Shown piece after piece: positions 1-8,973 of a stretch of 64,000 nucleotides of DNA (the stretch's first letter is position 1; each line of letters starts with the position of its first letter). The position numbers and the translations under genes were made by a program. The stretch is from assembly GCA_016195085.1 (NCBI GenBank), contig JACQAG010000008.1:1-64000 (forward strand). The letters are read 5' to 3'. Source of the stretch: Pseudomonadota bacterium. Lineage in GTDB: Bacteria > Pseudomonadota > Alphaproteobacteria > SHVZ01. Under the pieces are notes generated by a model. The model was not told the DNA's origin and searched no databases. It saw nothing but the letters and a program-made list of their open reading frames with translations.

Positions 1-116
1 CGCACCCCCTCCCCGGCCCTCCCTGGGCGGGAGAGGGGCTTAATGCGGAATCTCCTAACCCCTCGCCCGCATCGCGGGAGAGGGTGGCGAGCGCAGCGAG
101 CCGGGTGAGGGTCTTA
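1..116. repeat. Palindromic intergenic repeat (CCCTCTCCC family), partial
   Basis: Contains GGGAGAGGGG, CGGGAGAGGG and a terminal GGGTGAGGGTCTTA block. The same pieces recur around 2880-2977 and 33696-33811. It lies just downstream of the methyltransferase stop. The left end is cut by the window, so the outer arm is incomplete. Confidence 0.6.
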
Positions 117-118
117 TC

Positions 119-877
119 CTATCTGGGCGGCGATCGGTCGAGGCGCTCGGTGGCACTCACCGCACGGCTCGGCAGCGGCACCAGGAGCCGGCGGCGGCGT
201 GGTGTCGCCCGGACGGCGCTGGCGGCATAAACCTGCTTGGCCGCTTCCAGCAGCACCACGCCGGCGAAGGTTCTGAACCAGCGTTCGCCGATCTCGTCGA
301 CGGCCCCGGCCGAGCGGCTGATCAGCCGGATCCCCCAGGGCGGCGAATAGAGCGCGCCCGCTCCCTGCACCGGGGTGAACATGGTATCCCGCAGCAACCG
401 GGAGAGCTGTCCTTGCGAATAGGGCTGGCCATGGCCGAAGGGCGAGCGGTCGCTGCGCGCCCACAGCCCGCGACGGTTGGGCACGACCACCAGCAGCCTG
501 CCGTTGCCGGCGAGCACCCGCCAGATCTCGCGCAGCATCGGCCGGAGCTGCTCGGCCCCTTCGATCGCGTGCACCAGCAGCACCCGGTCGAAGGAGAGGT
601 CGGGCAAGGGCAGCTCGCTTTCGTCGGCGAGCGCCACCTGGTTGACGCCGTCGCTGGGCCAGGCCAGCACGCCCTGGGTCGCCGGCATCAGCGCCACCAC
701 CCGCTCGGCTTCGCTGCGGAACGGGCCCAAGAATGGCGTGGCGTAGCCCAGGCCCAACAGGCTCTGGCCTTTCAGATCCGGCCAAACCCGGCGGATCCGC
801 TTGCCAATGAGGCGCCGTGCCATTTGGCCGCGCCTGGAGGCATAGAAGGTCCGGAGATCGACGACGTCGGTAAACAT
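119..877 (-). CDS. Class I SAM-dependent methyltransferase (methyltransf_11 type)
   Basis: A 252-residue protein read from ATG at 877; in-frame codons further upstream run into the gloB promoter region and look like non-coding sequence. The fold is suggested by a glycine-rich SAM loop (GLGYATPF, about residue 36), a later DRVLLVHAIE segment and a hydrophobic GRLLVVVPN strand typical of methyltransferase type 11 proteins. Substrate unknown. It is divergent from gloB, a pairing I recall in alphaproteobacteria but cannot verify here. The C-terminus is Arg/Pro rich and has no recognisable domain. Confidence 0.8.
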   Translation of the reverse strand: MFTDVVDLRTFYASRRGQMARRLIGKRIRRVWPDLKGQSLLGLGYATPFLGPFRSEAERVVALMPATQGVLAWPSDGVNQVALADESELPLPDLSFDRVLLVHAIEGAEQLRPMLREIWRVLAGNGRLLVVVPNRRGLWARSDRSPFGHGQPYSQGQLSRLLRDTMFTPVQGAGALYSPPWGIRLISRSAGAVDEIGERWFRTFAGVVLLEAAKQVYAASAVRATPRRRRLLVPLPSRAVSATERLDRSPPR

Positions 878-1030
878 CGGCTCAAATCCTAGCACGAAGC
901 GCCGGCCGGCGCCGACGGTGCTTAAAGCTGGCTCCCGCCTCTCTAAATGTAGATAGTGAGCGCCGGCCGGATGCGCGAGCCCAGGGATCCGCGACCCGGG
1001 CCGACACCCATTCTCTTCGGGGCCCTCGCC

Positions 1031-1795
1031 ATGGCCAAGCTCGAAATCGTACAGCTCCCGGTGTTGAGGGACAATTACGTCTACCTCGTGCGCGAGCCGG
1101 AGACGAACCAGGTGGGCGTGGTCGATCCCTCTGTGGCCGCCCCGGTCCTGGACCGGCTCCGTGAGCTCGGCTGGACCTTGACCCACATCATCAACACCCA
1201 TCACCACAACGACCATACCGGCGGCAATCTCGAGCTCAAGGTCGCTACCGGCTCAACCATCGTCGGTCCCAAGGCCGACCGGGACCGCATTCCCGGCATC
1301 GACGTGGCGCTGGCCGATGGCGAGCGGTTCCGCTTCGGCAATGCCGAGGCGGCGATCTTCGACGTGCCCGGTCATACCCGTGGCCATATCGCCTACTGGT
1401 TTGCGGAATCGGATGCGCTGTTTTGCGGCGACACGCTGTTCCTCCTGGGCTGCGGCCGGCTGTTCGAAGGCACGCCGGCGCAAATGTGGCGCTCCTTGAG
1501 CAAGCTCAAGGCGCTGCCCGGCTCGGCGCGCGTCTTTTGCGCGCACGAGTACACCCAGGCCAATGCCCGCTTCGCGCTGACGGTGGATCCAGAGAACCAG
1601 ACGCTCAGGGCCCGCGCCCGGGAGATCGACAGGCTCAGAGCCGAGGGCCTGCCGACGGTGCCGGCGACCTTGGCAGAGGAACGCGCGACCAACCCGTTCC
1701 TGCGCGCCGACGATCCGGCACTCGCCGCCTATGCCAAGGCGAGCGACCCCGTTGCCGTGTTCGCGGCCGTACGCCTGGCCAAGGACAATTTTTAG
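1031..1795 (+). CDS. gloB: Hydroxyacylglutathione hydrolase (glyoxalase II)
   Basis: A 254-residue metallo-beta-lactamase-fold enzyme that hydrolyses S-lactoylglutathione to D-lactate and glutathione, the second step of methylglyoxal detoxification. The binuclear metal motif THHHNDHTGG is intact, followed by GHTRGHIAYW, FCGDTLF, and FCAHEYT, which carries a metal-binding histidine. The C-terminal glutathione-binding domain ends in the family pattern around ATNPFLR. Length matches the family. ATG at 1031 was chosen because the mature fold starts there (KLEIVQLPVL) and upstream in-frame residues are low-complexity. A cupin gene follows 32 bases downstream. Confidence 0.95.
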   Translation: MAKLEIVQLPVLRDNYVYLVREPETNQVGVVDPSVAAPVLDRLRELGWTLTHIINTHHHNDHTGGNLELKVATGSTIVGPKADRDRIPGIDVALADGERFRFGNAEAAIFDVPGHTRGHIAYWFAESDALFCGDTLFLLGCGRLFEGTPAQMWRSLSKLKALPGSARVFCAHEYTQANARFALTVDPENQTLRARAREIDRLRAEGLPTVPATLAEERATNPFLRADDPALAAYAKASDPVAVFAAVRLAKDNF

Positions 1796-1827
1796 CCCGG
1801 ACGCGGCCGCCAGCTTCGGTATCGGCA

Positions 1828-2262
1828 ATGGACGCCACCGATCTCATCCGGCATCTCGGGCTGATCCCGCATCCCGAAGGCGGGCATTACCGGGAGATGT
1901 ACCGCGACCAGCCGCGGGCGGGCGGGCGCGGGCAGCTCACTACGATCTGCTATCTGCTGCAGGCGGGCGAACGATCCGCCTGGCACCGGGTGACCGACGC
2001 GCTCGAGGTCTGGAACTTCCATGCCGGCGCGCCCTTGGTGCTGACCCTCTCGGCCGACGGCAGGAGCGTGGCGACGCACCGTCTCGGGCCCGATGTTGCC
2101 GTGGGTGAGCTGCCCCAGGTGACGGTGCCGGCCGGATGCTGGCAGGCGGCGCAAAGCCTCGGCGCCTGGACCCTGGTCGGCTGCGCAGTGGCGCCTGCCT
2201 TCAGCTTTGCAGGCTTCGAGATGGCCCCACCGGGCTGGCATCCAGGTCAGCGGCGGGGCTGA
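1828..2262 (+). CDS. DUF985-type cupin protein
   Basis: A 144-residue single-domain cupin. The start MDATDLIRHLGLIPHPEGG, the GHYREMYR segment, WHRVTDALEVWNFHAGAPL and VPAGCWQAA are the recognisable landmarks of the DUF985 cupin family, whose biochemical role is not established. The histidines and glutamate of WHRV...E...H would form the usual cupin metal site. It sits 32 bases after gloB on the same strand and may be co-transcribed. It is convergent with the Nudix gene. Confidence 0.85.
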   Translation: MDATDLIRHLGLIPHPEGGHYREMYRDQPRAGGRGQLTTICYLLQAGERSAWHRVTDALEVWNFHAGAPLVLTLSADGRSVATHRLGPDVAVGELPQVTVPAGCWQAAQSLGAWTLVGCAVAPAFSFAGFEMAPPGWHPGQRRG

Positions 2263-2325
2263 AATCGCGGGGCGTATCCAAGGCGGCGAGCGCGGCCCCG
2301 CCGATGAGGGTTGACTGGCCTCTGG

Positions 2326-2772
2326 TCATGGGAGCGTCCGCCGGAGGGATTGGGCCAGCCCGATCACCCGCACCGTCTCAGACCACATGCCGAGAGTCTC
2401 GATCGCATCCACAGTGACCCACTTCGCCGCCGCCGCGTCATCGCGTGCGGCCGCCTCGCCCGCGCGCCAATCCGCCACCACCTCGACAAGCGTGTAGTGG
2501 TAGCGGACCCGGCCGGCCTCGTCGCGGCTTATGGAATCGATCGCCGTCACGATCGCCTTCGGCTCGATCTCGACGCCCGTCTCCTCGAGGACCTCGCGGC
2601 TGGCCGCCTCGAACACCGTCTCGCCCACATGCTGCGCGCCGCCGGGCAAGCCCCACTGCCCGAGGCGCGGAGGCTTGCCGCGCTGGACCAGCAACACCTC
2701 CGATCGGCGCAGCACCACGACGCCGATGCCGACCCAAGGCCGGCTCGGATATTCGCGCTCGTCAATGGTCAT
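2326..2772 (-). CDS. Nudix hydrolase
   Basis: A 148-residue Nudix protein starting at ATG 2772 (MTIDEREYPSRPWVGIGVVV). The Nudix box is complete: GGAQHVGET followed by REVLEETGVE, matching GX5EX7REUXEEXGU, so it should be an active metal-dependent pyrophosphohydrolase. The WVTVDAIETLGMW tail resembles ADP-ribose or nucleotide-sugar Nudix enzymes, but substrate cannot be read from sequence. A further in-frame ATG lies 11 codons upstream. Confidence 0.88.
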   Translation of the reverse strand: MTIDEREYPSRPWVGIGVVVLRRSEVLLVQRGKPPRLGQWGLPGGAQHVGETVFEAASREVLEETGVEIEPKAIVTAIDSISRDEAGRVRYHYTLVEVVADWRAGEAAARDDAAAAKWVTVDAIETLGMWSETVRVIGLAQSLRRTLP

Positions 2773-2879
2773 GAGCTGCTGTCGGCCGACGCTATCTCGG
2801 CCCAATATGTCGCAATGCGCAAGCGTCGCCGCGCAACACGAATTGACGTTGAGGTTCGCAGCATTGCGGGCAGTTAAGA

Positions 2880-2977
2880 ACCCTCACCCTAACCCTCTCC
2901 CGCGGTGCGGGAGAGGGGACTCGACGCCTCTCTCATTCTCCCTCTCCCGCACCGCGGGAGAGGGTCGGGGTGAGGGT
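2880..2977. repeat. Palindromic element with 24-bp terminal inverted repeats (CCCTCTCCC family)
   Basis: The left arm at 2880-2903 and the right arm at 2954-2977 are inverted complements with two mismatches over 24 bases. Each arm is followed by its own inner hairpin (CTCCCGCGGTGCGGGAG and CTCCCGCACCGCGGGAG). It lies between the Nudix gene and phaB and is not coding. Confidence 0.85.
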
Positions 2978-3018
2978 CTTAGCAGACCGAATTCGGCGGA
3001 GCGGATCGCCGAAGAACG

Positions 3019-3744
3019 CTAATACATGTGCTGGCCGCCATTGACCGAGAGGGTCGAGCCGGTGATGAAGCCGGCATCGTCGGCGACCAGGAACAAGACC
3101 GTGCGGGCGATCTCCGAGGCCTTGCCGAGACGGCCAACGGGGATGCGGGCAACGATCTTCTCCAGCACATTGTGGGGCACGGCGCGCACCATCTCGGTGT
3201 CGATGTAGCCGGGCGCGATCGCATTCACGGTGATGCCCTTGGGGGCACCCTCCTGCGCCAGCGCCTTGGTGAAGCCGTGGATGCCGGACTTGGCGGCGGC
3301 GTAATTGACCTGCCCATACTGCCCCGCCTGGCCGTTGATCGAGCCGATATTGACGATGCGTCCGAAGCTGCGCTCGCGCATGCCGTCGATCACCGTCCGG
3401 CACATGTTGAAGCAGGAGGAGAGGTTCGTCTGGATGACGGAATTCCACTGCTCGAAGCTCATCTTGTGCATGGTGGCGTCGCGGGTGATGCCGGCATTGT
3501 TGACCAGCACCTCGACCGGCCCCAGATCCTTCTCGATGCGCGCCACCCCGGCCTTGCAGGCTTCAAAGTCGGACACATCGAAGCGGTAGACGGCGATGCC
3601 GGTCTCCTTGTTGAACGCCTGGGCCACGCCGTCATTGCTGCCATAGATCGCCGCGACGTTGTACCCGGCGTCCTTGAGCGCCGTGCAGATCGCCGCACCA
3701 ATGCCGCGCGTGCCACCGGTGATTGCCGCTACCCGAGCCATCAT
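3019..3744 (-). CDS. phaB: Acetoacetyl-CoA reductase (NADPH)
   Basis: A 241-residue short-chain dehydrogenase that reduces acetoacetyl-CoA to (R)-3-hydroxybutyryl-CoA, the monomer of polyhydroxybutyrate. Visible features are the nucleotide-binding GGTRGIG near the N-terminus, VNNAGITRD, the catalytic Ser region NIGSINGQ, and YAAAK carrying the Tyr/Lys pair. ATG at 3744 and ATG at 3741 are adjacent; either may be used. It lies 40 bases downstream of phaA, on the same strand, so the two are probably one transcript. Length is normal for PhaB. Confidence 0.95.
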   Translation of the reverse strand: MMARVAAITGGTRGIGAAICTALKDAGYNVAAIYGSNDGVAQAFNKETGIAVYRFDVSDFEACKAGVARIEKDLGPVEVLVNNAGITRDATMHKMSFEQWNSVIQTNLSSCFNMCRTVIDGMRERSFGRIVNIGSINGQAGQYGQVNYAAAKSGIHGFTKALAQEGAPKGITVNAIAPGYIDTEMVRAVPHNVLEKIVARIPVGRLGKASEIARTVLFLVADDAGFITGSTLSVNGGQHMY

Positions 3745-3784
3745 GCCTCCCCGTTCGTTCTTATTGTCGTTGCAGAGCCAGAGC

Positions 3785-4960
3785 CTAGCGCTCGACGCAC
3801 ATGGCGATGCCCATGCCGCCGCCGATGCAAAGCGTCGCCAAGCCTTTCTTGGCGCCGCGCTTCTTCATCTCATGCAAGAGCGTCACCAGGACGCGCGCAC
3901 CCGATGCGCCGATGGGATGGCCGAGCGCGATCGCGCCCCCATTTACGTTCACCTTCGCCGGATCCCAGCCGAGGTCCTTGTTGACCGCACAGGCCTGGGC
4001 GGCGAAGGCTTCGTTCGCCTCGATCAGATCCAGATCCTCGATCTTCCAGCCGGCCTTGGCCAAGGCCGCCCGGCTGGCCGGGATGGGCCCCGAGCCCATG
4101 ACCGCGGGATCGACGCCGCGCGTGGCCCAGCCGGCGATGCGCGCGATCGGCTCGAGGCCGCGCCGCTTGGCTTCGCTGGCGCTCATCAGCACATGCACGG
4201 CCGCACCGTCATTGATGCCCGACGCGTTCCCCGCCGTCACCGTGCCGTCCTTGGCGAAGGCGGGACGCAGCTTCGCCAGGATCTCGGCGGTGGTGCCGAA
4301 TTTCGGATACTCGTCGGTGTCCACCACCACGTCGCCCTTGCGGCCTTTGATGGTGATCGCGACGATCTCGTCCTTGAAGCGGCCGGACTTGACCGCGGCT
4401 TCGGCCTTGGCCTGGGAGGCGGCGGCGAAGGCGTCCTGCTCCTCGCGCTTGATCTGCCATTTCTCAGCGACGTTCTCGGCGGTGTTGCCCATGTGGTAGC
4501 CGTTGAAGGCATCCCACAGCCCGTCCTTGATCATGGAGTCGACGAGCTCAGTGTCGCCCATCTTGGTGCCGTTCCTGAGATGGATGCAGTGGGGCGACTG
4601 GCTCATGCTCTCCTGGCCGCCGGCGATCACGATCTTGCTGTCGCCGGCTTGGATGGCTTGCGAGCCGAGGGCGACCGCGCGCAGACCCGAGCCGCAGACC
4701 TGATTGATCCCATAGGCGGTGGTCTCGATCGGCAGCTTGGCGCCGATCGAGGCTTGCCGAGCGGGATTCATCCCGGACCCGGCGCCCAGCACCTGACCCA
4801 GGATCACCTCGCTTACATCTTTCGGCTCGAGCTTGGAACGCTTGAGGGCGTCTGCGATCACCGCTTGGCCGAGCTGGTAGGCCGGCAGCGCGCTCAAGGC
4901 CCCATTGAAGGCGCCGATCGGCGTGCGCACGGAGCTGACGATGACGACATCCTCGGCCAT
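3785..4960 (-). CDS. phaA: Acetyl-CoA acetyltransferase (beta-ketothiolase)
   Basis: A 391-residue thiolase that condenses two acetyl-CoA molecules to acetoacetyl-CoA. The acyl-accepting cysteine is in [10 protein letters not shown] (about residue 88), the histidine in [16 protein letters not shown], and the second cysteine in the C-terminal CIGGGMG motif. All three catalytic segments are intact and the length is typical. Position between phaC and phaB makes a role in polyhydroxybutyrate synthesis the likeliest one. Confidence 0.95.
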   Translation of the reverse strand: MAEDVVIVSSVRTPIGAFNGALSALPAYQLGQAVIADALKRSKLEPKDVSEVILGQVLGAGSGMNPARQASIGAKLPIETTAYGINQVCGSGLRAVALGSQAIQAGDSKIVIAGGQESMSQSPHCIHLRNGTKMGDTELVDSMIKDGLWDAFNGYHMGNTAENVAEKWQIKREEQDAFAAASQAKAEAAVKSGRFKDEIVAITIKGRKGDVVVDTDEYPKFGTTAEILAKLRPAFAKDGTVTAGNASGINDGAAVHVLMSASEAKRRGLEPIARIAGWATRGVDPAVMGSGPIPASRAALAKAGWKIEDLDLIEANEAFAAQACAVNKDLGWDPAKVNVNGGAIALGHPIGASGARVLVTLLHEMKKRGAKKGLATLCIGGGMGIAMCVER

Positions 4961-5085
4961 CGCTTGATCCTCCCGCTAGGATTTCGACCGGCGATCCCGA
5001 CGATCGCCCAAGTCCCCTTGCCGGCCACCATAGTTCCCGCTCCGAAGCCTGGCAACATGAGGGGGAATTCGCGGCCGGACGGTGC

Positions 5086-6357
5086 TCAGGCTTTGCCGAG
5101 ATGCCGAGCCAGCCATTGCGTGAGCGGGGTCCAGAGCCGCTCGGGCGCGCTGCCGCCGACGACCATGCCGATATGGCCCAAGGGCGGCTGCAGCCGCGTC
5201 GCCTGCTTCAGGCCATCGGCAAGCGCCAAGGCCGAGGCCGGCGGCACGATGCGATCGCGGCCGGGCACGACGACCAGCGACGGGCATTGGATCAGCTCCG
5301 GCAGCACGGCGCGGCCGGCGATCCGCCATTGGCCGGCGGCCGCGGTGTTGGCGCCATACCAGCCGAGCAGGCATTCGCGCGCCACCGGTCCGGCGAGCGG
5401 CACGCCGTCATTCAGCCAATCTTCGAGCGCGACGAAGGCCTCCGCCTCCGGCGAGGCCGGATCGAGACCGGCGAAGCGCTGGAATTTGCGGATCACCAGA
5501 AACGGATCCAGACCGTAGAACAGGCTTTGCAGCGCGTCGGTCGGAAGGCAGCCGAGGAACTCCAGCCACCAAGCGACCGCCGGCGCCATCAGCGGCATCG
5601 AGGCGGTGAGCGCCGAGCCGGCCGACCGGAAATCCCACGGTGTCGCCAGCAGTGCCAAGGCGCCCACCTCACGCCTGCGGCGCTGGGCAAGCGCCAAAGC
5701 CAGGAGCCCGCCCATGCAGTAGCCGATGACGCCGACTGGAGCGCCGACACTCTCGATCGCCGCCTCGAGCGCGCTTTCCAGACGACCGGCGATGTAGTCG
5801 GTCAGGGTGAAATCCCGCTCCAGCGCGCCCGGCCGATCCCAGTCGACGAGCAGGGTGCGGAAGCCCGCCTTTGCCAAATGGCGCAGCAGGCTCTGGCGCT
5901 CCGACAGATCGAGGATGTAGGCACGGTTGACAAGCGACGGGATGACGAGCAGCGGCGGACCGGCTCCGCCATAGTCGAGCAGCTGCGTGGTGCCCTCGCG
6001 CCACAGAATCGGCGGGTCGGTCAGGTTGCGGCGATAAGGATGCCGGCGATAGGCGCTGACACCGTCCATGAAGCGGCCGAGACGACGACCCAGCCGCCGC
6101 TCGAGGGCGCGCTCGAATTTCCTAGGATCGACGCCGGCGAGGCTTTGCCGGAGCGCGCTTGCTTCTTGGGCGAGCGCCGGCTTCCACACGGGCGAGCCGC
6201 TCCTCAAGAGCGGCAATGCGGCGCGCGAGCCGAGCCACTCCATCGTCGCCGTGGCCAGATGCAGCGGCAGCGGCCTTGGACCGAGACGTCGGGGCGGTGC
6301 CGTTGGCGGGCGGGCGCTCACCCGCACCTTCGGATCGTTGCTGGCCGGATCCTGCAT
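5086..6357 (-). CDS. phaC: Poly(3-hydroxyalkanoate) synthase, PhaC-like alpha/beta hydrolase
   Basis: A synthase-type alpha/beta hydrolase of up to 423 residues. The nucleophile elbow is GYCMGG, with the cysteine found in PHA synthases rather than the serine of lipases; PLLVIPSLVNRAYILDL, LLVDWDRPG, PSLVVVPGRDRIVP and LGHIGMVVG follow the PhaC pattern with catalytic Asp and His. It is shorter than class I PhaC and closer to class III size. The start is uncertain: ATG 6357 keeps a GPRPLPLHLA segment that looks conserved; ATG 6243 is the next choice. With 6357 it shares 236 bases with the upstream phaE-like gene in another frame. phaA and phaB follow on the same strand. Confidence 0.85.
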   Translation of the reverse strand: MQDPASNDPKVRVSARPPTAPPRRLGPRPLPLHLATATMEWLGSRAALPLLRSGSPVWKPALAQEASALRQSLAGVDPRKFERALERRLGRRLGRFMDGVSAYRRHPYRRNLTDPPILWREGTTQLLDYGGAGPPLLVIPSLVNRAYILDLSERQSLLRHLAKAGFRTLLVDWDRPGALERDFTLTDYIAGRLESALEAAIESVGAPVGVIGYCMGGLLALALAQRRRREVGALALLATPWDFRSAGSALTASMPLMAPAVAWWLEFLGCLPTDALQSLFYGLDPFLVIRKFQRFAGLDPASPEAEAFVALEDWLNDGVPLAGPVARECLLGWYGANTAAAGQWRIAGRAVLPELIQCPSLVVVPGRDRIVPPASALALADGLKQATRLQPPLGHIGMVVGGSAPERLWTPLTQWLARHLGKA

Positions 6358-6526
6358 GCTCTCCCGCCGGGCCGGAGGCCGTCCCCGGCACGCCTAAGCC
6401 CCATAATGCGAACAGCCGGCGCACGGCATCGGCAAGTTCCGGATCGCCCGCCATCGCGGCCATCTGATCCTGCCACAGATCGATGAAGCGGTCGGCGAGC
6501 GCGTCGAGATCGGGCGGCTCCGACAT
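6122..6526 (-). CDS. PhaE-like small subunit of the PHA synthase (candidate)
   Basis: A 134-residue acidic then basic protein from ATG 6526. The first 50 residues (DRFIDLWQDQMAAMAGDPEL) resemble the N-terminus of PhaE/phasin-type partners; the middle is Pro/Ser/Ala rich, and the end has a heptad-like segment, LARRIAALEERLARVEAG, that should form a short coiled coil before a basic tail. Class III synthases need such a partner. It lies directly upstream of phaC and overlaps its 5' end, so translational coupling is plausible. It is much shorter than classical PhaE, so the assignment rests on context and composition. Confidence 0.6.
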   Translation of the reverse strand: MSEPPDLDALADRFIDLWQDQMAAMAGDPELADAVRRLFALWGLGVPGTASGPAGEHAGSGQQRSEGAGERPPANGTAPTSRSKAAAAASGHGDDGVARLARRIAALEERLARVEAGARPRSKRAPAKPRRRRS

Positions 6527-6707
6527 GGCGGCGGAGTATAGCCAGGGGATCCGGCCCAGGCCAAGGACATACCGCGCTGCAGCACGAGGCAAGGGGTCGC
6601 GCCGGGAGCACTCCCGCGGCGCTGCCGCATGCATTTGTCCCGGCATCTGCTATTGTCGGCATCAGCCTCCACCGGACCTCGACCTCAGACCGCGAAAGCA
6701 AGGCTCC

Positions 6708-7301
6708 ATGGCAGAGAAAACCGAACTGCAGTCCGCCCCGGTCACGATCAAGAAATACGCGAACCGGCGGCTCTACAACACCGCCACCTCGAGCTATGTG
6801 ACCCTCGATCATCTCTGCCAGATGGTGAAGCAGGGCACCGATTTCGTGGTCTACGACGCCAAGACCGGCGATGACATCACCAGGAGCGTGCTCACCCAGA
6901 TCATCGTCGAGGAGGAAGGCAAGGTCGGCCAGAACCTGCTCCCGATCAGCTTCTTGCGCCAGCTCATCGGCTTCTACGGCGACAACATGCAGATGCTGGT
7001 GCCGGGCTATCTCGAATATGCCATGCGCTGGTTCGGCTCCAACCAGGAGCAGATGCGCAAATACATGACGGATGCCTTCGGCGGGCTGTTTCCCTTCGGC
7101 CAGCTGAATGAGATGGGCAAGCAGAACATGGCGATGTTCGAGCGCGCCATGAAGATGTTCTCGCCCTTCTCTTTCGATGCCAGCGGCCAGCCGACGGCCG
7201 AGCGGCCGGCCGATGCCGGCCTCGACACGCTCCGCTCGCAGCTGGAGCAGCTGCAGAAGCAGCTGGAGAGCCTGTCCAAGGTCACGAAGCCGAAGGAATA
7301 G
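6708..7301 (+). CDS. phaR: Polyhydroxyalkanoate synthesis repressor PhaR
   Basis: A 197-residue regulator that binds both DNA and PHB and represses phasin and PHB genes. The N-terminal PHB/PHA accumulation regulator DNA-binding domain is clear (IKKYANRRLYNT, residues about 13-24, then YVTLDHLCQMV). Two following regulatory repeats (LTQIIVEEE...SFLRQLI; GNMQMLVPGYLE-like) are present, and the C-terminus ends in a Leu/Gln coiled coil. ATG at 6708 was chosen because the conserved domain starts within 12 residues. It is divergent from the phaE-like/phaC/phaA/phaB group across 181 bases, where its targets may lie. Confidence 0.93.
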   Translation: MAEKTELQSAPVTIKKYANRRLYNTATSSYVTLDHLCQMVKQGTDFVVYDAKTGDDITRSVLTQIIVEEEGKVGQNLLPISFLRQLIGFYGDNMQMLVPGYLEYAMRWFGSNQEQMRKYMTDAFGGLFPFGQLNEMGKQNMAMFERAMKMFSPFSFDASGQPTAERPADAGLDTLRSQLEQLQKQLESLSKVTKPKE

Positions 7302-7308
7302 GGCGGGG

Positions 7309-8973
7309 CTATCCCGCCGCCTCGAGCCAGGGCTCGCCCAGGCGCGGCCGGCCGAAGAGATAGCCTTGCAGCTGGTGGATGCCTTCTTCCGCCAAGACCG
7401 CGGCGTCGGCTTCGCTTTCCACGCTTTCCGCGACCGTGATGAGGCCGAAGCCGTTGGCGAGCCCGGCCAGCATGCGGATGAAGAGGCGATTGTCGGGCTC
7501 GCTCGCAATCCCGCGCACGAATGAGCCGTCGATCTTGACGAAGTCGACGCCGAGCTGGCGCAAATGGCGGAACGAGGTGTAGCCGGCGCCGAAATCATCG
7601 AGCGCCACCTTGCCGCCGAGCGCGTGCACCGCCGAGACGAAGCGCTGGGTCTCGTCCACGTCGACGAGCGCCACGGTCTCGGTGATCTCGACGATGAGCC
7701 GGCGGGCGATGTCGGGGTGCTGCCGCAGACGCTCGTGCAGCATGGTGAGCCAGGTGCCCTGGCCGGCATTGAGCCCGGAGACGTTGACGGCGAGGCTAAC
7801 GCCGGGGTGGCCCGCCAGCGTGTTCAGGACCGATTCCAGCACGACGCGGTCGAGCTGGTGCATGAGGCCAAGCGCCTCGGCGACAGGGATGAGGCTGCCG
7901 GCATTGATCATCTCGCCCACATCGTCGCGCATGCGCAGCAAGCTCTCATAGTGGCAGATCCGGCGCCCCACCGTCGCCACCACCGGTTGGTAGGCCATGT
8001 GGATGCGGCTCTGCCGGACGCCGCGCTCGATTAGCTCGGCGATGGCGAGATTGACCCGCATCGAGCGCCGCTCGCGTTCGGTGCGGCGATAGGCGAGCCA
8101 GCAATTGCGCCCGGCGCGTTTGGCGTCCGCGAGTGCCGCTTCGGCCTTGACCATGGCGTCCGCGGCGGAGCGTGTCGTCTCCGGAACATCGACGAGGCCG
8201 ATGGAGACGGTGACGCGCAGATCCCCGGCCGGCGTCTCGATCACACTCGAATCCACCGCACGCAGCAGGCGCTGCGCCGTCTCGCGTGCGACCTCGGGCC
8301 CGAGACCGGCGAGGATCACCCCGAAGGTGTCGCCGTCGACCCGGCCGATGATGCCGGCGGCACCGACCGCATGGGCGAGCCTCTCCCCGACTATTCGAAT
8401 GACTGCGTCGGCGCTGGGCGCGCCGAAGAGCTCGTTGACGGTTCGCAGCGTATCGATTCCGACCGCAAGATAGACGCCGGCGCGCAACTGTCCCTGCGCG
8501 ATCTCGTCCTCGAGCATCCGCCTGAGCTCGGTCCGGTTGCGGTGCCCGGAGAGCTCGTCATATTCGGCCAGGCGCTTGAGGTGCGCCTCGTTCCGCTTGT
8601 AGGCGTCGATCTGCCTGAGCGCGCCGAACATGCGGATCGGCCTGCCCTCGGCGTCGAATTCGGCCGCCCCGCGATCGCTCATCCACACGAATCCGCCCGC
8701 CGCCGTCGCCACGCGGTAGTCGCAGGCATAGGGCGAAGCCTCGTGGAAATGCGCATCGAGGGCGAGGCCTCGCCGTTCCCGATCCTCCGGGTGGATCGCC
8801 TCGACTAGTCCTTTGGCGCTGGCGATCAGCCGCGCCGTGCGGGCACCGAGGACCGACTCGGGCAGGCCGAACCACCGGAACGTCCCGGTCTCGAAATCCC
8901 ACTCATAGGCGAGATCGCCGGCGGCGGTGACGGCACGGTCGAGGTGCTCTCGGGCGGTCTCGCTCGTCGGCAT
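7309..8973 (-). CDS. PAS-GGDEF-EAL protein, cyclic-di-GMP phosphodiesterase candidate
   Basis: A 554-residue cytosolic protein from ATG 8973 (MPTSETAREH). Residues about 15-120 look like a PAS_3 domain (FVWMSDRGAAEFDAEGRP). The middle GGDEF domain is degenerate: the expected GG(D/E)EF signature reads VDGDTF, so cyclase activity is unlikely. The EAL domain looks competent: YQPVV, YESLLRM in place of EAL, NVSG, EITET, DDFGAGYTS, KIDGSF, ESVES and QGYLFGRP. Degradation of c-di-GMP with an allosteric GGDEF is the reasonable inference. It is convergent with phaR, stopping 7 bases after it. An in-frame ATG at 9057 gives a longer form. Confidence 0.85.
   Translation of the reverse strand: MPTSETAREHLDRAVTAAGDLAYEWDFETGTFRWFGLPESVLGARTARLIASAKGLVEAIHPEDRERRGLALDAHFHEASPYACDYRVATAAGGFVWMSDRGAAEFDAEGRPIRMFGALRQIDAYKRNEAHLKRLAEYDELSGHRNRTELRRMLEDEIAQGQLRAGVYLAVGIDTLRTVNELFGAPSADAVIRIVGERLAHAVGAAGIIGRVDGDTFGVILAGLGPEVARETAQRLLRAVDSSVIETPAGDLRVTVSIGLVDVPETTRSAADAMVKAEAALADAKRAGRNCWLAYRRTERERRSMRVNLAIAELIERGVRQSRIHMAYQPVVATVGRRICHYESLLRMRDDVGEMINAGSLIPVAEALGLMHQLDRVVLESVLNTLAGHPGVSLAVNVSGLNAGQGTWLTMLHERLRQHPDIARRLIVEITETVALVDVDETQRFVSAVHALGGKVALDDFGAGYTSFRHLRQLGVDFVKIDGSFVRGIASEPDNRLFIRMLAGLANGFGLITVAESVESEADAAVLAEEGIHQLQGYLFGRPRLGEPWLEAAG

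Noticed and set aside
2265-2301. Short GCGGGGC/GCCCCGC stem between DUF985 and Nudix genes as terminator
   Set aside because: Only 7 pairs with a 21-base loop and no T-run; chance is likely in such GC-rich DNA.
2880-2977. Possible CRISPR array or tRNA from the repeated hairpins
   Set aside because: Repeats are inverted and unevenly spaced with no unique spacers, and no tRNA arm sequences were found. The same applies to the other palindromic elements.
3659-5518. Long open frame on the plus strand opposite phaA and phaC
   Set aside because: It is antisense to clear thiolase and synthase genes and its composition (His, Gly, Arg, Asp rich) is typical of the shadow frame in high-GC DNA.
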